Positions 34,543-46,400 of a DNA stretch of 64,000 nucleotides are shown in pieces. The stretch covers positions 52,487-116,486 of the forward strand of contig QANZ01008342.1 in assembly GCA_003254925.1 (NCBI GenBank), in the 5' to 3' direction. The DNA comes from Chamaecrista fasciculata (lineage: Eukaryota; Streptophyta; Magnoliopsida; Fabales; Fabaceae). The notes under the pieces were generated by a model. It was not told the origin of the DNA. It saw only the letters and a list, made by a program, of their open reading frames with translations, and did no database searches. The first letter of the stretch is position 1; every line of letters begins with the position of its first letter. Position numbers and translations under genes: made by a program.

Positions 34543-37500
34543 CTTTCTTGCTTTCTTTCTTTTTTATTATTTTTAGAGGACCAAGGCTTCATTTCCATTG
34601 AGAAATATACTGGTTTAAGCTAGCTGTTTTCCATTTTCTTTTCTTAACTTTAGGGGATTAAAACTGTGTTGACTGAAAGTAACAAGAGTTTTCATATTTC
34701 AGAACTAATTAAAACAAAATTGCTTTCAGTTACATCTCCCAGCTTAGAGGCACTTTCACTAAAGCCATCCAATGATGTCATGCTGGACCAAAGACAGAGT
34801 GATCAGACTTCTTGTGAACCGAAAGAGACAATGCCTCGGGAAAACAGTGACACTGGTCGTGTGAAGGTACAGAATTTTTCAAAGCATGATAATGGCAATT
34901 CGAATGCGATTCACCCGGTGAGAATGACAGAAGACGAAAATCTTGATTATGACAGCAATGCTAGCTCATCAAGCTTTGAGTTTCATAAAGGGGAGAGACC
35001 AGGAAGCAATCCGGCAACAAGATCCCTGTTGAGACCTATCCCGTCTAAGTGGAATGATGCCGAGAAATGGATAATGAATAGGCAGAATATACAAGCTAAC
35101 AACTCGAAAAAGAACACAGCACAAAGCCAAGCGAATAGGTTGCCGGTCACAAGTATGGTGAGGGTTGCACCGGAGTCTGGTAATTATGATCATCATAAGT
35201 TACCGATAGGCAGAACAACCGAAGCAAAGGGTGCTGATTTCTGTCAATCAACATCATCACATATTGGGTTTGAGAAATTCTCGTTTGTTCCATCTGAGTC
35301 TCATTTGGTTTCAGGTCAAGCTCATGGACGGGTTCCAATAGTGGACTCCCTTCCCCAAAGCAAAGATTTGAAGGAAGTAAATGAACAATCAGGTATAGAA
35401 AGCATTAATATGCCTATATTTAGATTGAGTGGCAATGAAGCACATACAAGAGACACTGAACACACCGATACATATATGCGTGTGAAATCATATTAAATCT
35501 TAGAATTTATAATGTTTAATTAGTGATTTACTTTTATAAGTATAAAATTCCTCTCCCTTAAGCTCCTACAGAGTAAGATGTAGCCTTCGAAGCACGAACA
35601 CAACACTTCAAACATGACACTACCTGGTGCATAGACAACCTACACATCAGAGATATTAGAAATACGCTTTTTTGGTTCTTGATTTTGTCCTAAAACTAAG
35701 ATTTAGTCCCTGGATATTAAACATATGCCTTTTTGGTCCTTGGTTATTTTATGAACATTGACTATTGAATCCCTGAAATATTATTTGCAGAGATTAAATA
35801 GTTAATGTTTATAAATAAAATCGGAGACCAAAAAGTGTATTCCTAATATCTAATGACAATACTGTAATTTTAAGACAAATTTAAGGACTAAAAAGTAGTT
35901 TACTCTATCACAAAATAAGAGAAGCTTATAGGTGTTCACTCTTGGTTATATGACTCATGAATGTAGACATGATGGTTATCATCAAGATAATGTTTCATAA
36001 TCCATATTATACAGACCATGTTTCGCAAATTTTGCATGTTATGAATTAATAGTGCACATATGTTTTCTGTTTAGTGTAGATTTTGTTTTGGGTGACATAT
36101 TAAGTATGTAAATAAGGAGAATGTCTTGTTGATATTATGCAGCTATTCCGGGGATAAGATCGGTTGCCATGAGAGACATGGGAACAGAGATGACTCCCAT
36201 GACAAGTCAAGAACCATCAAGGACTGCCACGCCGGTTGGGTCGACAACACCACAACGCAGTCCAACTTCCTCAATACCTTCAACTCCGAGGAGAGGTGGG
36301 CCTACTTCAACACCTTTTGAGAATGCAACAGGTAAGGAGTTGCAGTTTCCGGTTGGAAGCAACGAGAGACAGTTGTCGGAAGAAGAAATGAAGGTAAAGA
36401 CACGGAGAGAGATTGCAGCTCTCGGAGTGCAGCTTGGTAAGATGAACATCGCTGCGTGGGCGAGCAAAGATGAACAGGAGAAGAATAAATCTTCTGCTCA
36501 GAACACAAAACAAGAAGAACTTGAGAGAATTGAATTTGAAAAACGTGCAGCTTTATGGGCAGAAGCCGAAAAATCCAAACATACTGCAAGGTTTGTTCAT
36601 GACTCATTCTCTAAGAACCAGAATGAAGTGTGATTTTTTGTTTTTCTGAAGAAAAATTAGTTTCATAATGACATGTTAAAATTGCAGATTTAAACGTGAA
36701 GAAATTAAAATTCAAGCGTGGGAAAGTCAGCAAAAGGCAAAATTAGAAGCAGAAATGAGGAGAATTGAGGTAGTTATTCTTTTTCCATACACTGGAATGA
36801 GAAATGAAATTTGAAATTTGATTTGATTATAGAATAAACTTTACATTTTATTCCCTCGTACAATATGTTGGATTGAAGAAACGAAGCAGAAAAACAGAAG
36901 TTAAAATTTAAAACCAAATTATAAAAAAATGCAATTAAACAAGATTAAATATCATAGTCCCGTGTCCATGTTAATGTCTGCTTGATGAGATTAAATATCA
37001 TTTTGAAATTTAAATTATGTATGAGAAGAGATATCTACTCAAGTATTTATAGCATGGAATATGTGAGGTTAACTAGGAAAACTTTGTTTGTATGAACTAT
37101 AATTATGATTTTTTTGGTGTCATGGGATCGATAAATGCAACGAAAAACATGTCATGTCACTAGATGTATTAGCAAAGTTAGTGTGGTTAACCAATGGAAG
37201 GACCTTACTGAACAGAGTTTGAAGGAAAAGGGACCAAAATAAGAATGCAAATTTATGAAAGACCAACTTGAGAATTGCTATAAACAGAGCTTTTTTTTTT
37301 CACTGCTGAACAACTTTTTAGTTTTCAATTGATTGAAACTTTCTACCTTGTAGTCCAAAGTTGAACAAATGAGAGCCCAGGCTCATGCGAAGATAGTGAA
37401 AAAGATTGCAATGGCGAGGCAAAGGTCAGAGGAGAAGCGTGCAGCAGCCGAAGTCAGACGAAACCGCGAGGCAGAAAGAACCTCGGCTCAAGCAGAATAT

Positions 37501-37557
37501 ATACGTCGAACCGGACAAATGCCATCTTTCAAATACACATGTTGTGGTTGGCTGTAG
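32940..37557 (+). CDS. Remorin family protein with long N-terminal region
   Basis: Exons: 32940-32969, 33792-33966, 34730-35392, 36143-36590, 36688-36769, 37354-37557 (1,602 nt, 533 aa), all GT..AG and in phase. The start MEYERIDKVQ followed by NGIISPSKLRMKLMG is typical of long group-6-type remorins (Arabidopsis At2g02170 and At1g30320 class). Residues about 70-370 are polar and Ser-rich, with a TPxxS/SP cluster (about 315-345) suited to phosphorylation. The Remorin_C domain begins near residue 373 (VKTRREIAALGVQLGKMNIA) and runs as a charged coiled coil to about 520. The C-terminus FKYTCCGWL carries Cys residues like the S-acylated membrane anchor of other remorins. Role: scaffold of plasma-membrane nanodomains, inferred from family. 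Intron 2 holds a possible 24-nt cassette exon. Confidence 0.93.
34238..34261 (+). other. Candidate 24-nt cassette micro-exon in remorin intron 2
   Basis: Preceded by a pyrimidine tract and cag, followed by gtctgg, and exactly eight codons long in the phase of its neighbours (phase 1 on both sides). Inclusion would add ESYNLAEE-type residues after DDE. It matches the last 24 bases of exon 2 (33943-33966) at 20 of 24 positions, so it looks like a duplicated exon end with its donor. No transcript evidence is available. Confidence 0.45.
34494..34541. repeat. (TC)n microsatellite in remorin intron 2
   Basis: About 24 dinucleotide units, located between the candidate micro-exon and exon 3. Confidence 0.95.
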
Positions 37558-38840
37558 ATATGGTCATTATTATTATTATTATTGTTATACATGGCATTAT
37601 AGGTCACTCAAATCTTGTGATTTCCAAGGCAAACTAGAGTGCAATTTGGTGCTAGAAGTGAGATTGAAAGAGGGAAAAAGAGTGATGATGTTCAAAGGTG
37701 ACAAAAATTTGTAAAGATTTGGTTTCACTAGTTGGTGAACTTTTTTGTTTTGTTTTTTTATTTTTGTGGTTCAGTTTGACATTCGATTTAATTGAAATTT
37801 CTTGCTAGATTTCAGATTATGCATGTCCTTATGTGTGAACAATTTAATGGAGATGAAGGGCTATGAAAACACCAGAAAAAGTTAGAATAATTGTCTTAAG
37901 AAAAAGTGGCATACCCTGCATCATTTTTGGTTATGTTCTATCCTGCTGAAAATGCATTATATATTAAGTAAAAATTAGAGTTTGCATTTATGTGGTTTTG
38001 ATGCAAACCAATTTGGTTCCATATGTTTGTGTCACTTTAAACATTATCAATGTTGAGATCTTATTTATAATCAGAAAGGGTTGTCAATATTAAGATCTTA
38101 TTTACCATTCAAAAGAGTATAAGATAGACCGAGTTGTAAGATTATATTATTTAAGATTGGAAAAAGAATAAGATAAATTGAATGATTGATGATTATAAGA
38201 TATATATATATATATATTTCAAATATCTAAAGGACATATATTTAAACATCATTTTCATCTATATGTTATTTATCATAATTTTTTAAATTTCAACACTCAT
38301 GAATTTTAAAATCATTGACAATGGTACAAGGTTTAATATTTTCCACTTGTTGAATTTGGACATATTCATGCTTATCCCTCTATTAATCATAAAAAAAATC
38401 TTGTAAGTTAAACTTAGTTTTTATATTTGTAGGTGTAGCATTTCATCCTTTAATTTTCTATTAAAAATCACAAGAACTAAGTCTTTTTTTTTTGTGATGC
38501 AAACAATTTCTTCTCTTAGAAAAATATTTAGGCTTTTTTTTTTTTAAAGTTAGACATGTAAAATCTTACAATCCTATTTGAAAATTTAACAAATAGTTTT
38601 TTACACAAAATAAGCAGTTTAAAGAGTCTTTTATTACTATTCATTATTTAATTAACTTTTCATACAATAAATAACTCAGTTTTTTCTCAACTAATCTTTC
38701 TAATTTTTTTTCTAGCCTTACAAATGGCAGGTTTTGATGGAAATATCAAAATAAACATGGCCATTGGACTCTAACTTCAGTGCTCTATAAATGGGATCGG
38801 CTGGATCAAGCCCATGGTTCATTTTGAAATTAGGCTGTAG
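37558..38840. other. 3' flank of remorin and intergenic DNA
   Basis: A short (TTA)n run follows the stop codon (37567-37583) and a (TA)n run lies at 38201-38216. No gene or bounded element. Confidence 0.6.
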
Positions 38841-39263
38841 TGTTGGAAAAATTATTTTTATATATTGGGCTATTTTATTTGGTTTAATAAAATAAATGGG
38901 TTGATAGATGGTCCAATAAAAGAGTATAAAGTAATCACATTATATTAAAAGTCTAGCACACATTATATTAAAAGTCTAGCATGTGGCTAAGTGTATGTCT
39001 TTTAGGGTTTTACTGAAGCCCGTAATGGGAGGCCCCAGTAAGACAAATATACATATAGGCTAGGTCCCCTCTCTAACCCGAACTCTGAGTGAGTCACCCA
39101 TTAGAGCCACTACACAACTAAAGGCTTAGGGGAATAGAGAGGAAGATCTAGTTCTCGGAGTTTAGATCTGGCAATGGATGAATCAGGTACGCTCTCTATT
39201 ATTTTTAGTTCAATGTTCCATTGGCTCGATTAAAGTCGCTTCCGCTCACAATTTATACTTACA
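38841..39263 (+). mobile_element. Solo LTR, 423 bp
   Basis: Starts TGTTGGAAAAATT and ends ..TTTATACTTACA (TG..CA), with a perfect 5-bp target duplication TGTAG on both sides (38836-38840 and 39264-39268). Only one LTR and no interior are present, so it is the product of LTR-LTR recombination. It includes a short internal repeat (acattatattaaaagtctagca, twice at about 38937-38980). Superfamily not determined. Confidence 0.9.
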
Positions 39264-39598
39264 TGTAGCCCAATTAGGATTAATTTATTATTTTTAATAA
39301 AATCTATTTTTCTAAATTAATCAATAATAGTATACTTATTTACCTTAGCTAAAATTAATAAATAGGATTTTCTTAAAAAATAAATATTCTATATCATATA
39401 TTCATATTCATTCATCAATTTTGGTAGAACCGATCGATTTAATTCAATTTGCATAAATTTATCTATCTTTTTCTTTATAACATTTTATTTTTTGATGAGT
39501 AAAATTAGACATAAATTTTGAATGAAACCTTACATAGCCATATGTAAAATGATTAAAAGGTGGGTTAAAAAAAGAAATAATGAAAAATTTAGCAATTT

Positions 39599-39741
39599 GG
39601 ATCTTTTATAATACTTTAGACGGTGTAATGATGAGAGAGATAGGAACATGATAAAAAGAATGTGTCAATAAAATTCACTTTTTCTTGTTACTTGTTTTTA
39701 TCTCACTCATCACTAGACTCGTAAAGTAATATATATGATCT
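39599..39741. mobile_element. Small foldback element (GGATCTTTTATA family)
   Basis: The left arm ggatcttttataatacttta is mirrored by the right arm ..taaagtaatatatatgatct, with matching gatgagagagat/atctcactcatc motifs inside. The same family forms the hairpin at 61375-61554. Confidence 0.6.
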
Positions 39742-40621
39742 ATTCTCAAAAACCTAGGTAGGTTTTTTATTTAATTGGAATGGATAATTGTTACAGTGGC
39801 CTACCTTGTCACCATTCCATTTCCAAACCTAGAAAAAGGCCCTCAACTAATAGGGTAGCCCCACAACATGTTCATTGCACACAAATCTCAATTCTACACT
39901 CAATCTTCCACCCACTCTTCAATTTTAGCCTCTTCCTACTGTCCCTTTCCACTCTTCAATCCCTTTCACTACAAATTCATCATTCATTTTTTCAAAAAAT
40001 ATGATTTTTGTTAATTTTATTTTTTAAATCATAAAGTCATACAATAAATATAAAATTTTATTTATTTTTTGTTAAAATTTAAATTTAAATATTATTTTAT
40101 CATATCAATTGAGTTTGAAATCACATCAAATTCATCATTTAATATTAATCAATATCTTTTAAAAGTAAATTAATGGTGCTTGTACTTGTATGTATAGTGT
40201 GACTAAATTTTATAATTTTATTATTAAATTAAAAAAATTAATTATTTTTAAAAGACTAAATTATTAATTTAATATATATTTTTATATATATTATTATTAA
40301 TTTAATATATATATATATATAAGTGTTTTCTTAAAAGCTTAAAGAGAATATTCAACATGTGCTATAGCTAGTGGTTCTAACTTGTCCAATCTGCCGACAT
40401 ATACTTACTATTTTGTTCAAGATAAATTGGACCTTTTCTTCTGACTAGGACTCCTTTTCTGCTTTTTGTTACTTTTATTTTGTTTTTGAGGAATATTTAA
40501 AAATGATGCCTAAAAAGTCTAAAATTTAACCCAATATTTCAATTCGAATAATAAAAATATTTTCATCCATGAAAAAACATTGAATTCTCAGTTTTAATTT
40601 CTTGACACAGCACCAATTTTT

Positions 40622-40660
<39 letters not shown>

Positions 40661-40929
40661 GTAAGAACATAATGTGCAGATAAATATTTGTCTGAGAAAG
40701 AATACCTGAACATTCTTCAACTTCACATGGCAAATGGTCAAAAGAAACAAGTTTGGTGGATGATAACTAAGTATACACTTTATTTATGTTACTTGCACAT
40801 CTCTACTTTTCCTGCCTTTTCAATATCTCCTTTGCTATTAACTTAATCCTTGAAAACTACCTTTAAAAAAATATTATAACTTCAAAAATTATAGAATATC
40901 ATCACATTTTCTTTTTTGTGTTGAAACGA
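39742..40929. other. AT-rich intergenic DNA
   Basis: Includes (TA)n tracts at about 40301-40320 and 40626-40656. A 74-codon frame at 39780-40004 has no protein-like composition. No gene recognised. Confidence 0.5.
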
Positions 40930-41455
40930 CACATTTTAGAAGAAATTATAAATTTATATATGTTTCATATATTTTTTTTAAAAATGTAAAGATAAATCCT
41001 AATGCTAAAAGTTTAAAATGAAATCAAAGTGGGAAACTAATACTTCTTTGTAATTTGAAAATATCATTTTTTATTTCAAGTATTACACATTTTAGAAGAA
41101 ATTATAAATTATATTTAGGGTAAATTACACTTTGATACCCTGTGGTTTTTTCAAAATGTAATGGTTAAAATGTAATTGGGGTCAATATGTAATTTTTTCA
41201 AAATTTGTTATGATTAAAATTACAAAATAGCTCCAAAGGGTACCAAAGTGAAATATAACCATACCACAGAGTACCAAAGTGTAATTTACCCTTATATTTA
41301 TTTACTATCAAGTTGTAATAGATTTATATATGTTTCATATATTTTTTTAAAAAATGTAAAGATAAATCCTAATGCTAAAGCAAAAAGTATAAAATGAAAT
41401 CAAAGTAGGAAACTAATACTTCTTTGTAATTTGAAAATATCATTTAATTTTATTT
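40930..41455 (+). repeat. Tandem duplication of a 157-bp unit, second copy split by a MITE
   Basis: The unit beginning acattttagaagaaattataaa occurs at 40930 and again at about 41087. Both copies continue through tatatatgtttcatat, gtaaagataaatcctaatgct and aatacttctttgtaatttg (second copy up to about 41455). The MITE at 41118-41291 lies inside the second copy, so the duplication is older than that insertion. Confidence 0.8.
41118..41291. mobile_element. Mutator-like MITE (GGGTAAATTACAC family), copy 4, 174 bp
   Basis: Near-perfect inverted ends GGGTAAATTACACTTTGATA and ..TACCAAAGTGTAATTTACCC, with a perfect 9-bp duplication TTATATTTA (41109-41117, 41292-41300). This copy gives the best evidence that the family is mobilised by a Mutator-type transposase. 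Confidence 0.9.
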
Positions 41456-41912
41456 CCAGTATTTTTTTTTTAACAAACGTTAACATCCACTTTTATGTGT
41501 ATCATATTTACGATGTTCCATCTACTCACGGCTTAAAAAAACTCCAAGGTACCACCATCACATTTAAAAATTGTATTAAACAAAAAAAATTTAAAGTACA
41601 AAAAGAAATCTAGATATAATACATACTATTCATTTAGTCCTTGAGTTGTATGGGATATAATAAAAGTTTTGAATGATTGATTTAATATCTAATAATTTAT
41701 GACAAGGAATTACAAGTCATGAATTTTCAAAGCATCTCAATAAATTAGGAATTACAATGAGTGATAAATTTTTAGATATTAAATCTATAAATTAGGTACT
41801 AAAATGATAATTATCATATAATTTAAGGACCAAAATATTAGCTTATTCTATCTTTAAATGTTTGCATGAATAGGTTTATTTCTTTTATATCACATCTTCA
41901 CCTGAATATATA

Positions 41913-42112
41913 TTTTTTGGTAACTAAGCGTTACTTAGAGTATCCATTGTTAACAACAATGACTAATTCCCTCGTTGGCTTGCAGGCACCAGAAAGGTGA
42001 AACAACTAGACCAAGAATTTAAGGTTGATTCATACTCAAAGTCAAAAATCGAATCCCTCACATTTGATTAAAAGTAGACAAATCTCTATCACTTGTCTAC
42101 GCTCATTAGATT
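41913..42112 (-). mobile_element. tRNA-derived SINE, about 200 bp
   Basis: Read on the minus strand it has an A-box-like tctaatgagcg, a B-box-like ggattcgattt about 50 bases on, and an A-rich tail. The flanks carry a 17-bp duplication with one mismatch (CTTCACCTGAATATATA at 41896-41912, CTTCACATGAATATATA at 42113-42129). The 3' half resembles the SINE at 50581-50764. Confidence 0.75.
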
Positions 42113-42119
42113 CTTCACA

Positions 42120-42129
<10 letters not shown>

Positions 42130-42160
<31 letters not shown>

Positions 42161-43471
42161 TGAAAAACTTGATAAATGGGAATATAGAATGCAAGTGTTG
42201 TTAGATAGCATAAGAATAGATATAGGCGTGAGAAGTGGAGAGATCTCATATATATATGCATTATCTTCTTAGCCTCCCACTATAGTGCACAAAACAAAAA
42301 CTTTAGGCTTTTCCCATTCATGAAGTGAAGCCATTAAAGTAAGCATACGTGAGTGATACTATGCTTGGCCAAAACCAAGAAGAAAACAAAGCAACCCAAT
42401 TTCACAATAACTTAAAGCAAATGAATAAACATATAAATTAATTCTGAAAAATACATTAGCCAACAATTCAATTCATGAAATTTAATTTATACTCTTTAAT
42501 CTTTGAAAGTTCTAAAATCAATATATTTTAATCTATTTGTCCCCTATAAAATTAATTCTTAAAAAGTAGACTTAAAGACTAAAATTTTATTAGATATAAA
42601 ACTTTCAAAAAGTTTAAGTGTATAAACTAAAATTTCAGAGTAGTGTCTTGTATCTTTCAGTGCTCTAAACAAAATCTCACAGCTTTCTATTCTTTGATAT
42701 TCAGAGACAGACAGACCACATGGCCTTTGCTTCAATATATCAACTTCTAACCTTATATACTCTTTATCTATTAAGAAAATATCCACATTTATCCTAATGA
42801 AAAATAAGTCACTTTCACATTACTTGCTTCTCAATGACTTATTTTCAATCAATGAGAGATTCCATTAACACGTCAGAAGCCATAATGTCTGTATTGAATA
42901 CTGCTGTAGACCAAATTTGCTAAGGAATTGTCCTGATCAAAGAAAAATACATCCTGCCAGCCAAAATGGCTTAAGCCATAACTTGTGGGTCAACAATTCT
43001 AGCTTCATGTGGTGTGTTCAATATCATCAATTTGCCGAAAACAAAGTTTAAGTACTTCATTAATTTTCCTACTCTACCAGAAAGTTTGGCCAAAACTCAT
43101 AAGAAGTCAACAAGTCTAACATCAGCTTCACTATCATCCTGTGAGACACTTTGTCCATTCATGACTCCAAAGACTAGCCAAAAGAGACATTTAAAGTACA
43201 GTTTCATAGAACGTTTAATAACCTATGTTCACAAGACATTTCCTAACAAGGTTATGTATTGCATATACTGTAGCAGCAGGGTGAAATTTCATATAATTAC
43301 AGTATTTAGTTTTTGAATAGTCCTAGCAAGGAGAATAAAAACAAAAGGCTTATGAGTAGGCTATAAACTATAACCAGGAAGCGCTTCCCACCGTTGGCGA
43401 AAGGTTAGGAAGCAAAGCTAATAGTATTACATGGGATAGAAGAAAAAGCAGAAGCTAGACTGTGGCATTGA
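42130..43471. other. Intergenic DNA and 3' flank of ARF6
   Basis: A (TA)n(TG)n tract at about 42125-42160, and a ggacTAAA-type degenerate foldback repeat at about 42480-42625. From about 43280 the sequence is probably the ARF6 3' UTR. No separate gene recognised; the 100-codon frame at 43014-43316 lacks a recognisable domain. Confidence 0.5.
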
Positions 43472-46400
43472 TCAGTAGTCTAGCGATCCCACAGTTGTTA
43501 TCCCAGTGCTTATGTTTCTCGGGTCCTGACGGCTCACGTAGTCTTCACAGATGCTGTTGGAGAGTCGTTGAATCGGAACTGAATTCAGAAGTTCGAGGCC
43601 ATTGTTGCCCATTTGTTGCACTTCTTGTGGGGAAAGTATCTTAATGCACCATACACTATTGACAAATTCCCTGTAATTTGGAAGATCAACTTTAATTAAA
43701 TACCACCAACAGAGGGGATGTACAGGACCGGAAGCCCCATCATTGGATATCATCTAAGTATGATACTGGTATGCATAACTGATAAGTGAATAACCACCAT
43801 GAAACATAAAGCAAAAAAACTTCTTTGTTTCTTTATAAATACATAGAGTTCATGGCAGATCATTCAGTTTAAGTTCAGCTAAATTTTATTTTAAATATAA
43901 AGGAATAGAGACCCGAAATGGGCAGAAGATACTTACGGCCAAGGGCCATCGCCGAGGAGAAGAACATCATTCTCTCGGTCAACAAATACAAGCTGCCAGC
44001 CTGATCTCACAGGGTCCTCCAACTCGCCTTCAAGGCCAAACATTCGAGCAAGCTCACTTCGCAGTTCATGGTAGCTGCTGAATTTAGTGATATCCAATGA
44101 CCTTCCGAAGGACCCTGACTTGTGAACCTGTAAAAAACATATCAGACAAAAATGCAGGAAGTTCAAAATGTATCATAGAGATGTGTAAAAACCAAACTAT
44201 ACAATCAACAGAGTATAATTCCTAAGGGGAAAATACCTTAACAAAGGTTTTATTTGGTGAATTTACTTGGCCCATGTTTTCTGGGGCCTGCAAGAAGCCT
44301 GATTCACCAATGCTCTGCGTCATTCCAGGATTCAATGTAGATTCTGTCCCTGAAGTATTCAGGTAATTAGAAGACTGAAAAGGTATGACGGTGGCATCAC
44401 TGTTGCTGCTAACACCCTTAAGGCTTGACATCCCATTCTGCACCAGAAGAGACGAGGGCTCAATATTAACTCCGAATAAAAGATGGTTTTGTGGATCAGT
44501 ACTCCCTTCTTGGTCTATTGAGCACTCCCTTCCTGGAAATGGGGGCAATGTAACGCCATTTTGAGACATTGTACTCTGGCGCTGCCCTAACTGATCCATC
44601 TGAGGTAAAACACATTGAGGTGCTCCAGAAGAAAGAAGAGGATCCACTGCAACACGCTTGGAGGGCCAGGTAGCAGTAGAGGGTTGGACAGGTATCCAAG
44701 AGCTTGTTCGAGGAAGGTTGAGAAGGTTGGACGTTTCATCCTGGGGAAACGAACCCAAGATACTATGCAAGGGAGAAACCATAGAAGTAGTCACAGGGTT
44801 CCCATTTGAATCCGAAAAACTTTGCTGTTGGCACAATGAAGAGATAGCTTGCATGGGTGCTGATTGGGATTGAGGTGCAGAAACAAACTGAGACATTGTA
44901 GAGACGGCACTTGAAATCTGCTGATCACAAAAACTTTGCTGCTGCTGCTGCTGCTGCTGCTGCTGATGTTGCTGATTAAGAAAGGAGTGTTGATGATGCT
45001 GAAGATGTGTCTGACTTTGAGCCTCGGACTGAGGAAGATGCTGATTCTCTTGATTACTTTGAAAAGATTGCTGCGGTTGCTGCAACATCTGGGCCTGCAT
45101 TAAAGCGGTGGTTCGGTTGGGGAAGTTCTGTGGCTGCTGAAATTGAAGAAGATGCTGTTTTGAAGGGTCTACGGTCCGAAAATCCTGAAGTGCAGCAGCA
45201 GCCATAGCCTGGTACATGTCAGTTTGCAAATTCAGAATTGAAGGATCCAATCTCGGCTGCATCCAAGGACTAACCCCAACTCCAGAAAAATTAAGAGACT
45301 GAAGCCCTCTATCCCACAAAAGCGGAGAATTCATGCCCAAGTCATCATCCTTCATGGCTGCAAGCATTTCAAACAAGAAAGATTATGGAAAAGGACTTAG
45401 AACTTTAGTTTCCAAATATGCATAGAAAAAGAAGATTAGGATATTATAATCTTCAAAAGTCAAAAATAGACAAAGCATTTGTGGATTTCATTCCTAACAA
45501 TCACAAGAAGCATACCAAAAGAAGGCAGTCCTGGAGGCCACGGTCGTTTAAGCCTAAGAGGGAACGGAGATGGATACATTGGAAATGTCGTTAAGGGCTC
45601 AATTTCCCACAGCGACACTCTAGGTTGCCTATCGCCTGCTGTGGATTCATCCCAGCCAACCTGAAATTCAATTTAAATCCATATTATTAATAATAAATTC
45701 AGAACCATTTGCCAAGCAGCAGATTAGAGGTACAACATCAGGAGGTGTGATACTAGCACTCAAATAAATTATTAGATTATCACACCAATAAAAAATCACC
45801 TAGTGTTTACTAACAGACCTTAACCGAGCGCCAGTGTGAATTAGGCCACCGAACAGGATCCAAATCGCTAATGCCAGTTATTGTGCCCATGTATCTGAAC
45901 AAGAAAAAGAAAGGTTACAAATTAAAAACTTGTCTCACGAACTCAAAATGTATCAAAACAAGTTAATAGATGACACAATAGGACACTATTTAGGTGTAGA
46001 ACTAGAAGCATAAAGTGCATCCATCTATCTCAATATTTTGTCTCATTGCAGTACTCATATATAATAATAATATAATAATAAAGAAAAAGTTAATGCCAAC
46101 TAAGTCAAACTTTTGGTTAATTTTCCAAAGTGGACAAAATTGCCATTGTACCTTATTTTGTAATCTATATGGGAAAAGGATGGACTGAGATCTCATTCGA
46201 TTGAGTTTAGGCTAAGGTATTATAAATCTATATGGGGAAAAAGATGGGACTAAGAACTCATTCAGTTGAGTTTAGGCTAAGGTTCTAGACAACCATTTTG
46301 TATGTATAAAACCATGGATTTTTTTATTAAACTTCAATTGCTTTGAAAAAAATTCAGAAAAATGAATATAAATGAAGAAAGCACATAACGCTATCATATT

